Shown: piece after piece, positions 1-9,716 of the stretch | Position numbering within the stretch: the first letter of the stretch is position 1 | Layout: each line of letters opens with the position of its first letter | From: Stutzerimonas stutzeri | Lineage (GTDB): Bacteria; Pseudomonadota; Gammaproteobacteria; Pseudomonadales; Pseudomonadaceae | Reading direction: 5' to 3' | Length of the DNA stretch: 64,000 nt | Assembly: GCF_024448985.1 (NCBI RefSeq) | Contig: NZ_JAMOII010000020.1 | Location: 1 to 64,000, forward strand | Made by a program: the position numbers and the translations under genes | The notes under the pieces: generated by a model | What the model saw: the letters and a program-made list of their open reading frames with translations, nothing else | What the model was told of the DNA's origin: nothing | The model's database searches: none

Positions 1-22
1 GATGATTCGCCTACTAACATGC

Positions 23-51
23 TTGCAATTTTGCGCGTAATCCGGATAATT
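23..51 (+). promoter_or_regulatory. Candidate sigma70 promoter for rplM-rpsI
   Basis: A TTGCAA box (23-28) lies 16 bp before GATAAT (45-50), which fits a sigma70 promoter. The resulting leader of about 200 nt includes two copies of GGGGATGCCTAGCC (67-80 and 102-115) and a small CCTGG/CCAGG hairpin near 179-193. In E. coli, L13 represses its own operon through the rplM leader; whether that happens here is not shown by the sequence. Confidence 0.4.
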
Positions 52-255
52 CCGCAGCCTGTCGCCGGGGATGCCTAGCCCGCTGACGCAAAACCAAGGT
101 AGGGGATGCCTAGCCTGCCGAACACTGCCGTAGCGGACGCGCTGACCCGAGCCCCCGATAGCGTCTGTTTCCGGCTGTCCTGGCCTTGCCAGGGCGAGCA
201 CCATTCAGTAAGATTCGCCGTCTTATTTTCAGGGCGGCCCCTGAGGCTATAACGA

Positions 256-684
256 ATGAAGACTTTTACTGCTAAACCGGAAACCGTCAAGCGCGACTGG
301 TTCGTCGTCGACGCTGCCGGCCAGACCCTGGGTCGTCTGGCAACCGAAATCGCTAGCCGCCTGCGTGGCAAGCACAAGGCGGAATACACGCCTCACGTCG
401 ATACCGGTGACTACATCGTTGTTATCAACGCTGAGCAAGTGCGTGTTACCGGTGCGAAAACCACCGACAAGATGTACTACTCTCACTCCGGCTTCCCGGG
501 TGGCATCAAGTCGATCAACTTCGAGAAGCTGATCGCCAAGGCGCCAGAGCGTGTGATCGAGACCGCGGTCAAAGGCATGCTGCCTAAGAACCCGCTGGGT
601 CGCGACATGTATCGTAAGCTGAAGGTGTACAAGGGTGCCAATCATCCGCACACCGCTCAGCAGCCCCAAGAACTGAAGATTTAA
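256..684 (+). CDS. rplM: 50S ribosomal protein L13
   Basis: This encodes large-subunit ribosomal protein L13, which binds 23S rRNA early in 50S assembly. The 142 residues equal the usual bacterial length. The family signature region near residues 104-125 is present, reading [12 protein letters not shown] followed by NHPHTAQQP. The ATG has a GAGG Shine-Dalgarno about 9 nt upstream. It sits 14 bp before rpsI in the near-universal rplM-rpsI pair. The first genes of this window follow the P. aeruginosa order rplM-rpsI-petABC-sspAB. The identification is secure. Confidence 0.98.
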   Translation: MKTFTAKPETVKRDWFVVDAAGQTLGRLATEIASRLRGKHKAEYTPHVDTGDYIVVINAEQVRVTGAKTTDKMYYSHSGFPGGIKSINFEKLIAKAPERVIETAVKGMLPKNPLGRDMYRKLKVYKGANHPHTAQQPQELKI

Positions 685-698
685 CGGAATAGTTCATT

Positions 699-1091
699 AT
701 GTCGGCGACTCAAAATTACGGCACTGGCCGTCGCAAGACTGCAACCGCGCGCGTGTTCCTGCGCCCGGGCACTGGCAAGATTTCCATCAACAATCGTGAG
801 CTGGACAACTTCTTCGGGCGCGAAACCGCTCGCATGGTGGTTCGTCAGCCGCTGGAGCTGACCGAAACCGTCGAGAAGTTCGATATCTACGTTACCGTTC
901 TTGGCGGTGGTGTAAGTGGTCAGGCTGGTGCCATCCGTCACGGCATTACTCGTGCGCTGATGGATTACGACGAAACACTGCGTCCTGCTCTGCGCAAAGC
1001 TGGCTTCGTTACTCGCGATGCTCGCGAAGTTGAACGTAAGAAAGTCGGTTTGCGTAAAGCGCGTAAGCGTCCGCAATACTCGAAGCGTTAA
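699..1091 (+). CDS. rpsI: 30S ribosomal protein S9
   Basis: This encodes small-subunit protein S9 (130 residues, the standard length), which packs in the head of the 30S subunit. Its basic C-terminal tail ends in RKRPQYSKR; in the family this tail reaches the P-site and touches the initiator tRNA anticodon stem. The N-terminal [15 protein letters not shown] is the family signature. It is the second gene of the rplM operon and is followed directly by a strong terminator. Confidence 0.98.
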   Translation: MSATQNYGTGRRKTATARVFLRPGTGKISINNRELDNFFGRETARMVVRQPLELTETVEKFDIYVTVLGGGVSGQAGAIRHGITRALMDYDETLRPALRKAGFVTRDAREVERKKVGLRKARKRPQYSKR

Positions 1092-1101
1092 TCCGCTTCA
1101 C

Positions 1102-1142
1102 AAAAAACGCCCAGCTTTATACAAAGTTGGGCGTTTTTTTTT
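1102..1142 (+). terminator. Rho-independent terminator of rplM-rpsI
   Basis: The stem AACGCCCA...TGGGCGTT is followed by a run of nine T residues and begins about 12 bp after the rpsI stop. It separates the ribosomal operon from petABC. Confidence 0.9.
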
Positions 1143-1230
1143 GGGCTGATTTTTATCCATGCGACAGCGTGTCGCGTTTAGAAAGTCCCGACTTTCGGGG
1201 CCTGGCGCCTGGTTGTGTCCGGTTATTACC

Positions 1231-1259
1231 TTGTCATGCAAGGGGCTTTTCTTTACCAT
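1231..1259 (+). promoter_or_regulatory. Candidate sigma70 promoter for petABC
   Basis: TTGTCA (1231-1236) and TACCAT (1254-1259) are separated by exactly 17 bp, in the gap between the rpsI terminator and petA. Transcription would start near 1266 and give a leader of about 88 nt. The match is good but untested. Confidence 0.45.
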
Positions 1260-1353
1260 TTGGCGAATTTTTTCGCGGCCTAGTTTTACGGTAGACGCAC
1301 GTAGTAGACGCCTGCTTTCGGTAGGCCATAAGAAACTGATGGGAGACGACTGA

Positions 1354-1947
1354 ATGAGCAATGACGGCGTGAATGCTGGCCGGCGTCGCTTCCTCGTAGC
1401 CGCTACTTCGGTAGTAGGTGCTGCAGGAGCGGTGGGTGCCGCGGTCCCGTTCGTGGGATCGTGGTTCCCGAGTGCCAAAGCCAAGGCGGCCGGTGCACCG
1501 GTTAAGGTAAATATCGGCAAGATCGAGCCAGGTCAGCAGATGGTTGCCGAGTGGCGCGGTCAGCCGGTGTTCATCGTGCGTCGTACCGAGGAGGCGTTGG
1601 CCAATCTGGGCAAGCTCACCGATGCGGTCGCTGATCCGAATTCCGAGGCTTCCGAACAGCCAACTTATGTTGATCCGGCGGTTCGCTCAATCAAGCCGGA
1701 AGTGCTAATTGTGGTCGGGCTTTGTACGCACCTCGGCTGCGCCCCGTCCTTCCGTCCTGAAGTCGCGGCGCCTGATCTGGGTGCCGACTGGCTCGGTGGC
1801 TATTTCTGCCCGTGCCATGGTTCGAAATATGACATGGCTGGCCGCGTCTACAAGGGGCAGCCTGCGCCCTTGAACCTGCCGGTTCCCCCTCACACCTACG
1901 AGACGGACTCTTTGGTCGTCATCGGCGTGGATCAGGAGAGCGCGTGA
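1354..1947 (+). CDS. petA: Ubiquinol-cytochrome c reductase, Rieske iron-sulfur subunit
   Basis: This is the Rieske [2Fe-2S] subunit of the cytochrome bc1 complex, which takes an electron from ubiquinol at the Qo site and passes it to cytochrome c1. The 197-residue protein starts with a twin-arginine region (GRRRFLVAA, residues 9-17) and a hydrophobic stretch that stays as the membrane anchor. Cluster ligands are visible as C124-T-H126 with C129 and C152-P-C154-H155, so both disulfide cysteines (C129, C154) are present. Its TGA overlaps the petB ATG (TGATG), the first of two such overlaps in petABC. Confidence 0.97.
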   Translation: MSNDGVNAGRRRFLVAATSVVGAAGAVGAAVPFVGSWFPSAKAKAAGAPVKVNIGKIEPGQQMVAEWRGQPVFIVRRTEEALANLGKLTDAVADPNSEASEQPTYVDPAVRSIKPEVLIVVGLCTHLGCAPSFRPEVAAPDLGADWLGGYFCPCHGSKYDMAGRVYKGQPAPLNLPVPPHTYETDSLVVIGVDQESA

Positions 1948-3158
1948 TGAGCAAATTCATGGAATGGGTCGACGCGCGCTTCCCCGCGACCAAGATGTGG
2001 GAAGACCATCTAAGCAAGTACTACGCGCCGAAGAACTTCAACGTTCTGTACTTCTTCGGTTCATTGGCGTTGCTGGTTCTGGTCAACCAAATTCTCACCG
2101 GCATCTGGCTGACGATGAGCTTCGAGCCGTCCGCAGAAGGTGCATTTGCATCCGTCGAATACATCATGCGTGACGTGGAATACGGCTGGATCATCCGGTA
2201 CCTCCACTCCACCGGCGCATCGGCGTTCTTCGTTGTCGTCTATCTGCACATGTTCCGGGGCATCCTCTACGGCTCCTACCAGAAGCCGCGGGAGCTGGTG
2301 TGGATCTTCGGCATGATGATCTATCTGGCTCTGATGGCCGAGGCCTTCATGGGCTATCTGCTGCCTTGGGGACAGATGTCCTACTGGGGTGCCCAGGTGA
2401 TCATTTCGCTGTTCGGTGCGATTCCTGTCATCGGCGCTGACCTGACCCAGTGGATTCGCGGTGACTACCTGATCTCCGGCATCACGCTGAACCGCTTCTT
2501 CGCGCTGCATGTCATCGCGCTGCCGATCGTGATCCTTGGCCTGGTGGTTCTTCACATCCTGGCACTGCACGAAGTGGGTTCGAACAACCCGATGGGTGTG
2601 GATATCAAGAAGACCAAGGATGAGGCTGGCGTGCCGCTCGATGGCATCCCGTTCCATCCTTACTACACGGTCAAGGATATTGTCGGTGTGGTGGTGTTCC
2701 TGTTCGTGTTCTGTGCTGTCGTGTTCTTCTTTCCGGAGATGGGCGGTTACTTCCTCGAGAAGCCGAACTTCGAAGCGGCGAACGCCTTCAAGACGCCCGA
2801 GCATATCGCGCCTGTTTGGTACTTCACGCCTTATTACGCGATCCTGCGCGCCGTTCCGGACAAGCTGCTGGGCGTAATCGCCATGGGTGCCGCGATCGCT
2901 GTGCTGTTCGTGCTGCCATGGCTGGATCGTAGCCCAGTCAAGTCCATGCGCTACAAGGGCTGGATGAGCAAGGTAGCTCTCGTGCTCTTCTGTATCTCCT
3001 TCATCATCCTCGGCGTGCTTGGCGTGCTGTCTCCTACTCCTGAGCGCACATTGGTATCTCGGATCTGTACTGCTTTCTACTTCGGTTACTTCATCCTGAT
3101 GCCGTTCTACACCAAGCTCGAGAAGACCAAAGTAGTTCCGCAAAGGGTGGCTGGCTGA
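1947..3158 (+). CDS. petB: Cytochrome b subunit of the bc1 complex
   Basis: This is the integral-membrane cytochrome b (403 residues), which carries hemes bL and bH and forms the Qo and Qi quinone sites. Heme-binding His pairs lie in the segments RYLHSTGASAFF...YLHMF and FALHVIA...LVVLHILALHE. The Qo loop reads PVWY rather than the mitochondrial PEWY; as I recall this is the normal form in beta- and gammaproteobacteria. A GTG three bases upstream is also in frame, but the ATG overlapping the petA stop fits coupled translation better. Confidence 0.97.
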   Translation: MSKFMEWVDARFPATKMWEDHLSKYYAPKNFNVLYFFGSLALLVLVNQILTGIWLTMSFEPSAEGAFASVEYIMRDVEYGWIIRYLHSTGASAFFVVVYLHMFRGILYGSYQKPRELVWIFGMMIYLALMAEAFMGYLLPWGQMSYWGAQVIISLFGAIPVIGADLTQWIRGDYLISGITLNRFFALHVIALPIVILGLVVLHILALHEVGSNNPMGVDIKKTKDEAGVPLDGIPFHPYYTVKDIVGVVVFLFVFCAVVFFFPEMGGYFLEKPNFEAANAFKTPEHIAPVWYFTPYYAILRAVPDKLLGVIAMGAAIAVLFVLPWLDRSPVKSMRYKGWMSKVALVLFCISFIILGVLGVLSPTPERTLVSRICTAFYFGYFILMPFYTKLEKTKVVPQRVAG

Positions 3159-3967
3159 TGAAAAAGCAATTTGCTGCATTGATTCTTGCACTGGTGCCGG
3201 CATTTGGTTTCGCCGCTGGTGGCGGCGTTCACCTCGATGAAGTCGATATCGATCTGACTGACAAGGTGGCGCTGCAGGACGGCCTGAAAACCTTTACCAA
3301 CTACTGCATGGGTTGTCACAGCGCGCAGTACCAGCGCTATGAGCGTGTTGCGACGGATCTAGGTATTCCAGAAGAAGTCATGCTCGACAATATCGTCTTC
3401 ACTGACGCCAAGATTGGCGATCACATGAAAATCGGTATGAAGCCGGATGATGCCAAGGGCTGGTTCGGTGCGGCTCCGCCGGATCTGACGCTGGTAGCGC
3501 GAGTGCGTGGCAACGACTGGCTATACTCCTACATGCGTAGCTTCTACGAAGATCCGGCGCGCCCGTATGGCGTCAACAATACGGTCTTCCCTAACGTGGG
3601 CATGCCGCACGTCCTGGCGCCGCTGCAAGGCCGTCAGGTCCTGCCGAGCAAGTTGCCGGAAGGGGAGTCGGTTGCCTGCAAGCAGGTCCAGGTTGTCGAG
3701 GATGGCCGCAAGCAGTTCGATCCGCTGACGGGTACGCCGATCACGCATGAAGACTGCAATGCAATGACGGTTGTGCCGGGCACCGGTGAGCTGACCGAAG
3801 CGGAGTACGACGAGAAGATCAAGAATCTGGTGACCTTCCTGGCCTACTCGGCCAACCCGGTCAAGCTGGAGAGCCAGCGCATCGGTACGTACGTGCTGCT
3901 GTTCCTGGCGGTCTTCTTCGTATTCGCCTATCTGCTCAAGCGGGAATACTGGAAAGACGTCCACTAA
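3158..3967 (+). CDS. petC: Cytochrome c1 subunit of the bc1 complex
   Basis: This encodes cytochrome c1 (269 residues), the periplasmic heme c subunit that passes electrons from the Rieske protein to soluble or membrane cytochromes c. It has an N-terminal signal peptide ending near residue 20, one heme-binding motif C50-M-G-C53-H54, and a single C-terminal membrane anchor (GTYVLLFLAVFFVFAYLL) before a short basic tail. The start ATG overlaps the petB TGA by one base. It is the last gene of petABC and is followed by a terminator. Confidence 0.97.
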   Translation: MKKQFAALILALVPAFGFAAGGGVHLDEVDIDLTDKVALQDGLKTFTNYCMGCHSAQYQRYERVATDLGIPEEVMLDNIVFTDAKIGDHMKIGMKPDDAKGWFGAAPPDLTLVARVRGNDWLYSYMRSFYEDPARPYGVNNTVFPNVGMPHVLAPLQGRQVLPSKLPEGESVACKQVQVVEDGRKQFDPLTGTPITHEDCNAMTVVPGTGELTEAEYDEKIKNLVTFLAYSANPVKLESQRIGTYVLLFLAVFFVFAYLLKREYWKDVH

Positions 3968-3992
3968 TCCTTCGCTGTTATGCGGTACCCTG

Positions 3993-4021
3993 CGCGCGCC
4001 CTTTTGGGCGCGCGTTTTTTT
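3993..4021 (+). terminator. Rho-independent terminator of petABC
   Basis: A GC-only stem (GCGCGCCC / GGGCGCGC, loop TTTT) is followed by seven T residues. It lies 26 bp after petC and just before sspA. Confidence 0.88.
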
Positions 4022-4056
4022 CTGCTGCGCCATAAATTTCAATGAGGAGGGACCCC

Positions 4057-4674
4057 ATGGCCGTGACCAATCGGTTGGCCTGCTATTCCGATCCCGCCGA
4101 TCATTATTCGCATCGGGTGCGCTATGTGCTTGCTGAAAAAGGTGTCGACGCCGAGATAATCGACGTCGATCCGGTGCGTTGTCCTGTCAGGCTGACAGAG
4201 GTGAATCCATACGCCAGCGTGCCTACGCTGGTGGATCGTGATCTGGCTTTGTATGAGCCAGGCGTAATCATGGAGTACTTGGAGGAGCGCTATCCGCATC
4301 CCCCGTTGCTTCCGGTGTATCCCGTGGCAAGAGCCAATACCCGTCTGCTAGCGCATAGAGTTCAAAGGGACTGGTGTGCTGTGGTGGACCGAATTCTCGA
4401 TCGCCGCACTACAGACGCGGTTCGGGTGCAGGCTCGCAAGGAGCTGCGCGAGAGTCTTACAGGCGTATCGCCCGTGTTCGCCGAAAAGCCCTATTTCATG
4501 AGTGAAGAGTTCAGTCTGGTGGATTGCTGTCTGTTGCCTATCCTGTGGCGTTTGCCCAAACTCGGTATCGAGTTGCCCCGGGCTGCAAAGCCGCTGCTCG
4601 ATTACATGGAAACCAATTTCGCTCGCGAGGCCTTCCAGGTCAGTCTATCCGCCGTTGAGCGCGGCATGCGCTAA
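4057..4674 (+). CDS. sspA: Stringent starvation protein A
   Basis: SspA is a glutathione-S-transferase-fold protein that binds RNA polymerase and alters promoter choice in stationary phase and stress. In pseudomonads and relatives it affects virulence and acid tolerance. The 205-residue product has the N-terminal thioredoxin-like half ([20 protein letters not shown]) and a helical C-terminal half. The start ATG at 4057 is preceded by GAGGAGG and gives the usual MAVTNRL beginning; an in-frame ATG 15 bases earlier overlaps the ribosome-binding site and is unlikely. sspB follows 12 bp downstream. Confidence 0.95.
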   Translation: MAVTNRLACYSDPADHYSHRVRYVLAEKGVDAEIIDVDPVRCPVRLTEVNPYASVPTLVDRDLALYEPGVIMEYLEERYPHPPLLPVYPVARANTRLLAHRVQRDWCAVVDRILDRRTTDAVRVQARKELRESLTGVSPVFAEKPYFMSEEFSLVDCCLLPILWRLPKLGIELPRAAKPLLDYMETNFAREAFQVSLSAVERGMR

Positions 4675-4686
4675 GAGAGGCTGCAT

Positions 4687-5100
4687 ATGACTTCAAGTCG
4701 TCCCTATCTGGTTCGGGCGTTGTATGAATGGATCGTGGATAACGATTGCACTCCGCATCTGCTGGTCAATTCCGACTATCCAGGTGTTCAGGTGCCTGAT
4801 GGTTTTGCCAGCGATGGCCAGATCGTGCTGAATGTCGCACCGAGTGCGGTTCGTGACTTGCAAATGAGCAACCAGACGATCACCTTCGAAGGCCGATTCG
4901 GTGGCGTACCGCATAGCCTATATGTCCCTTCCGCGGCGATCATGGCGATTTATGCTCGGGAAAATGGGCAGGGCATGGTGTTCGACATCGAGCCGACCCC
5001 GCCGGATGACGATGCGCCCACCGATGATGCCTCGGTTGGAGCAGGCGCACCATCACGCCCGGCCTCTGCGGGCCGTCCTAGTTTGAAAGTCGTTAAATAG
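4687..5100 (+). CDS. sspB: ClpXP protease specificity-enhancing factor SspB
   Basis: SspB is the adaptor that binds ssrA-tagged peptides released by trans-translation and delivers them to ClpXP. The 137-residue protein has the folded substrate-binding domain at about residues 1-105 (SSRPYLVRALYEWIVDN at the start). A flexible Pro/Asp/Ala-rich linker follows, and the C-terminal tail PSLKVVK is the ClpX-docking peptide. It is in an operon with sspA. Confidence 0.96.
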   Translation: MTSSRPYLVRALYEWIVDNDCTPHLLVNSDYPGVQVPDGFASDGQIVLNVAPSAVRDLQMSNQTITFEGRFGGVPHSLYVPSAAIMAIYARENGQGMVFDIEPTPPDDDAPTDDASVGAGAPSRPASAGRPSLKVVK

Positions 5101-5171
5101 AGAAGCCGAAGGCGCGCTTGGGGCTGGCTGGAAGGCTGAACGAAAAGCAGACCTGGCTGGGTCAGAGCGAT

Positions 5172-5197
5172 GGTGGATTGCAAAGGCAATATCCACC
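5172..5197. repeat. REP-like imperfect palindrome
   Basis: GGTGGAT and ATCCACC form the arms of a short inverted repeat with inner TTGC/GCAA pairing, followed by CCTACG. It lies between the convergent genes sspB and dolP. A second element with different arms but the same CCTACG tail is at 39204-39230. The layout recalls pseudomonad REP elements, and it may also act as a transcription end point. Confidence 0.5.
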
Positions 5198-5206
5198 CTA
5201 CGCTTG

Positions 5207-5241
5207 GCTTCCAGCTTCCAGCTTCCAGCTTCCAGCTTCCA
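5207..5241. repeat. Tandem heptamer array, five copies of GCTTCCA
   Basis: Five perfect head-to-tail copies of the 7-bp unit GCTTCCA sit 5 bp before the dolP stop codon. The reverse complement is a rotation of GCTGGAA, one base different from the GCTAGAA unit of the nine-copy array at 41010-41072. Function is unknown. Confidence 0.9.
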
Positions 5242-5246
5242 GCTCT

Positions 5247-6421
<1,175 letters not shown>

Positions 6422-6513
6422 TTAACCTTCAGGTGACGGGCTGGGCTGCTTGGGCCGCGCCGTAAGGAAATTGGTCAGATGCGGTTTTGGCGATACGCGG
6501 CGGAGCGTCCTGA

Positions 6514-6885
6514 TCAGCTGTCGAACGCATTTCGGATCCAGTTGGGCTTTTCCGAGGCGTTCGCTGTCGCCCCTATGGCGACTACGTCAAAGCGGCATGG
6601 GTGCCTCGCCCAGCGGGGCTCCTTCTGCAGGAAGAGCTGGGCTGCCTTGATCAGCTTCTGCTGTTTACGCAAGTCGACGCTTTCGAGAGCGCCACCCCAT
6701 GCGGCGTGGCGCCTGTAGCGAACCTCGACAAATACTACTGTATCGCCATCGAGCATGACCAGATCAAGCTCGCCACTGCGGCATGTCCAGTTTCGACAAA
6801 GCAGGCGCAGTCCGTGAAGCTGCAGGTGGCGCTGTGCGGAGTCTTCGGCGAGCTGCCCGCTAATCTGTTTGCTGGTTGTGCTCAA
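6514..6885 (-). CDS. yraN: UPF0102 (YraN) family protein
   Basis: YraN is a small conserved protein with a restriction-endonuclease-like fold and unknown role. The motif GELDLVMLDGDTVVFVEVRYR (with G-E-x-D and E-V-R) matches the family core. The best start is a TTG at 6885 that overlaps the lpoA TGA (TTGA), giving 123 residues, the usual family length. An ATG at 6936 would add an unconserved extension inside lpoA. It lies between lpoA and diaA on the same strand. Confidence 0.85.
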   Translation of the reverse strand: MSTTSKQISGQLAEDSAQRHLQLHGLRLLCRNWTCRSGELDLVMLDGDTVVFVEVRYRRHAAWGGALESVDLRKQQKLIKAAQLFLQKEPRWARHPCRFDVVAIGATANASEKPNWIRNAFDS

Positions 6886-8642
6886 TAGGGTGTGTCCGCG
6901 AGCGGTTGGACTTGACCATCGTGGAATTCGGCCCATGGCAGGCGTCGCTCGATTCGCTGTTCGGGGGTGATGCTGAGCGTGCCGGACAGGCCGTCAAGTA
7001 GTGTTTCCGGCAGCGCCAGCAGTTGATTCAGGCGCGGCGCGAGCAGGTAGGCATCAGCCCCCATGGCGTATAGCCTGCCCAGGCTTCCCCGCGCTTGCGG
7101 CCATTTGCGTTCGATTTCCTGGCGAAGGGGCAGCTGGGGATTCAGCAGCCAGGGTGTCTCGGTGAACCGGATACCTTCGAGGTCAAGGTATTGGGTGCGA
7201 TTGTCGGTTGCAGCGTGCAGGTGCGAGGTCGCGTATACGGGCAAATCCCCGGCATATTGGAATATCAGGGTGGGTTTAACCTGCTGCGCCTGTTGCGGTG
7301 TCGCTGCAAGGAACAGGAAGTCGACATCCTGGCGTCGCGATGGCTGTGATGCGGCGCCGCTGCTGCGTACCTGCAGCAGGTCAGCTATCTGATTGGCCAG
7401 TTCGACGGGTTCGGCCAGCGGCGCGGCGGCAGCCACGGTTCCACCTTGTTCCTGCCACTCCTGGCGGAAAGCTTCATATACGCGATTGCCCCAGTCACCA
7501 CGCGGCGTCAATGCTATCGCGCGGCGATGCCCATCGGCCCAGGCGCGGCGCGCAACCTCGCGCGCTTCGTCCTCTGCAGCGAGGCCGAACTGAAACAGCT
7601 GAGGCGGCGCCTCCTGGTTCGCGTCGCTGTAATTGAGAGCAAGGGTGGTTATCGGAAGCTGCTCACGGTCGGCCAGCTGGTGCACCATCTTCTTATCCAG
7701 TGGGCCGATGATCAGCTGGACCCCTGACGCCTCTGCCTGTTGATAGAAGTCATCAAGCGAAGATAGACGGGAGCTGTCGAACAGCTCGATTTTCAAATCT
7801 TGCTGTGCTTCTAGGTGCGCGGCGAGAAAACCGTCACGCAGTGCACGTGCTACGCTGGCCAGCGGGCCATCCATGGGTAGCAGTAACGCTACGTGAGTCA
7901 GCGGTTTGTCTGCCAGCTCTCGGAGTTTTGCCAGCGACTCGGGCAGGCGTCGCGCGGCGGGATGGTTGGGGTTCTGCTGCGCCCAGGCGTCAATCGCCCG
8001 CTGCTGCTGACTTATGGTTCCGGCCTGTTTCACCGTCGCGGCCAGCGCTAACCAGCCGGAAAGGTCCGCGTCTGCGGTCGGTTGCAGCTGATCTGCCGGC
8101 AGGCTCGAAACCAGCGACCAGATCGCTTCATGATTCCGCTCCGCTGCTTCGCCGCTCAGGAGTGGTGCGATGAAAGTGCGTTCGCGCGCCGCGTCGAGGG
8201 GCTGGACGTTGGCTTCAAACGCTTGCGCGCGCGCCAGTTGGGTGCGCAGCTGCTGATCTACCGGCAGCTCTGCGAGGCGTTGAAAGGCGGGATGTCGCAA
8301 GGCTTGAAGGGCGCGCTGTGGCTCTCCGTCCGCTATTGCCAGTTCCGCCTCCAGAGTTTTGGCGAACATCTGCTGAGCCGGCATCAACTGCTCGATATCG
8401 ATTTGTTCGAGTATCTGCCGAGCCTGCGCCTGGTTGCCTTGCTGGATGCTTTGGTCGGCAGCCGACAAACGCAACAGTGCAGCTTCGGCCGGGTCGCTGG
8501 CATCGGCTTCCGTCAGCAATTGTTGTGTCGACGCCTGGGGAGTGCGCGGCAGCTCGCCCAGGGTAGAGGACGGCGAGCTGGCGCATGCCGAAAGCACGGC
8601 GGCAATGCATAAGAAGAGAAGCGGGCGAAAGCGAGCCATCAT
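6882..8642 (-). CDS. lpoA: Penicillin-binding protein activator LpoA (LppC family) lipoprotein
   Basis: LpoA is an outer-membrane lipoprotein that reaches through the periplasm to stimulate PBP1a. The 586-residue product has a signal peptide with lipobox LSAC (Cys20). An N-terminal TPR-like helical part covers about residues 25-250, and a C-terminal periplasmic-binding-protein fold (LLPMDGPLASVARALRDGF onward) fills the rest. It is the first gene of the minus-strand group lpoA-yraN-diaA-dolP and is divergent from rsmI. Confidence 0.92.
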   Translation of the reverse strand: MMARFRPLLFLCIAAVLSACASSPSSTLGELPRTPQASTQQLLTEADASDPAEAALLRLSAADQSIQQGNQAQARQILEQIDIEQLMPAQQMFAKTLEAELAIADGEPQRALQALRHPAFQRLAELPVDQQLRTQLARAQAFEANVQPLDAARERTFIAPLLSGEAAERNHEAIWSLVSSLPADQLQPTADADLSGWLALAATVKQAGTISQQQRAIDAWAQQNPNHPAARRLPESLAKLRELADKPLTHVALLLPMDGPLASVARALRDGFLAAHLEAQQDLKIELFDSSRLSSLDDFYQQAEASGVQLIIGPLDKKMVHQLADREQLPITTLALNYSDANQEAPPQLFQFGLAAEDEAREVARRAWADGHRRAIALTPRGDWGNRVYEAFRQEWQEQGGTVAAAAPLAEPVELANQIADLLQVRSSGAASQPSRRQDVDFLFLAATPQQAQQVKPTLIFQYAGDLPVYATSHLHAATDNRTQYLDLEGIRFTETPWLLNPQLPLRQEIERKWPQARGSLGRLYAMGADAYLLAPRLNQLLALPETLLDGLSGTLSITPEQRIERRLPWAEFHDGQVQPLADTPY

Positions 8643-8762
8643 GTGATCATTCCTGGAGGCGCTGCGAGTGTCGGGGGATTGTACCCAAGGGTTGCAGGGG
8701 CTGCGATGTCGTGACCGCTAAACGGGCTACAATGCGCGTTTTCCGTGATTGAGGTACGCCCT

Positions 8763-9638
8763 GTGACTGCGCCAGATGATGTGAATTCCGCTGCAGGCAC
8801 GCTCTATGTCGTCGCCACGCCTATCGGCAATCTCGAAGATATCAGTGCACGGGCGTTGCGCGTGCTGACCGAGGTGGCGCTCATCGCGGCAGAAGATACG
8901 CGTCACTCGGCTCGTCTGTTACAACACTTCGGTATCTCCACTCCATTGGCTGCGTGTCATGAGCATAACGAACGGGACGAAGGTGGTCGCTTCATCAAGC
9001 GGCTTCTGGCCGGTGAGGATGTGGCGCTGATTTCCGATGCCGGCACGCCATTGATCTCCGATCCCGGCTATCACCTCGTCAGACAGGCGCGTGCGGTCGG
9101 TATAAGAGTTGTTCCGCTGCCTGGCGCTTGCGCACTTGTTGCAGCGCTTTCCGCTGCGGGTTTGCCATCTGACCGTTTCATCTTCGAAGGTTTTCTGCCG
9201 GCAAAGCAGGTCGCGCGTCGTGCTCGTCTTGAGCTTCTGAGAGAGGAGCCGCGGACGCTGATCTTCTACGAGGCGCCACATCGTATTCTCGATTCCCTGA
9301 CCGACATGGAGGAAGTGTTTGGTCCAGAGCGGCCTGCTGTTCTGGGGCGTGAGCTGACCAAGACATTCGAGACGCTGAAAGGATTGCCGTTGGCTGAATT
9401 GCGCGCCTGGGTGGCGTCCGATAGCAATCAACAACGTGGCGAATGCGTGCTGGTGCTGGGCGGCTGGCAGGCGCCACAAGGCGAAGAGACGGTCGATGCG
9501 AATGCGCTTCGTGTGCTGCGTTTGTTGTTGGCGGAGTTGCCCGTCAAGCGTGCGGCAGCTGTGGCCGCCGGAGTTACCGGTGTCAGGAAGAACGTGCTTT
9601 ACCAGCTCGCGCTGCAGGAAAAGGGTTCGGAGCAGTAG
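8763..9638 (+). CDS. rsmI: 16S rRNA (cytidine1402-2'-O)-methyltransferase
   Basis: RsmI methylates the 2'-OH of C1402 of 16S rRNA in the decoding centre, using S-adenosylmethionine. The 291-residue protein has the tetrapyrrole-methylase fold: GTLYVVATPIGNLEDIS at the N-terminus, then AEDTRH and SDAGTPLISDPG loops. The GTG at 8763 has GAGGT 7 nt upstream and gives the usual N-terminus. A GTG at 8745 is also open but has no ribosome-binding site. A TACAAT box at 8728-8733 may be its promoter. Confidence 0.93.
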   Translation: MTAPDDVNSAAGTLYVVATPIGNLEDISARALRVLTEVALIAAEDTRHSARLLQHFGISTPLAACHEHNERDEGGRFIKRLLAGEDVALISDAGTPLISDPGYHLVRQARAVGIRVVPLPGACALVAALSAAGLPSDRFIFEGFLPAKQVARRARLELLREEPRTLIFYEAPHRILDSLTDMEEVFGPERPAVLGRELTKTFETLKGLPLAELRAWVASDSNQQRGECVLVLGGWQAPQGEETVDANALRVLRLLLAELPVKRAAAVAAGVTGVRKNVLYQLALQEKGSEQ

Positions 9639-9680
9639 TCGCCCTCACCTTCGCACGGTGCGGGTGGACAGTCTGTCAGC

Positions 9681-9709
9681 TTGCAGGCTGGGGTTGCGCA
9701 AAGTACCCT
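9681..9709 (+). promoter_or_regulatory. rnpB promoter
   Basis: TTGCAG (9681-9686) and TACCCT (9704-9709) are separated by 17 bp, and the expected start falls on the 5' end of the RNase P RNA. The position makes this a convincing promoter. Confidence 0.7.
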
Positions 9710-9716
9710 AGCGCCC

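Noticed and set aside
2812-2823. PVWY instead of PEWY in cytochrome b as a possible Qo-site defect
   Set aside because: PVWY is, to my knowledge, the normal form in beta- and gammaproteobacterial cytochrome b, so it is not an anomaly.
2061-3203. 380-codon open frame on the minus strand antisense to petB
   Set aside because: It is the complement of a strongly conserved gene in a GC-rich genome. It is rich in His, Gln and Arg with no domain resemblance, and its codon pattern mirrors petB.
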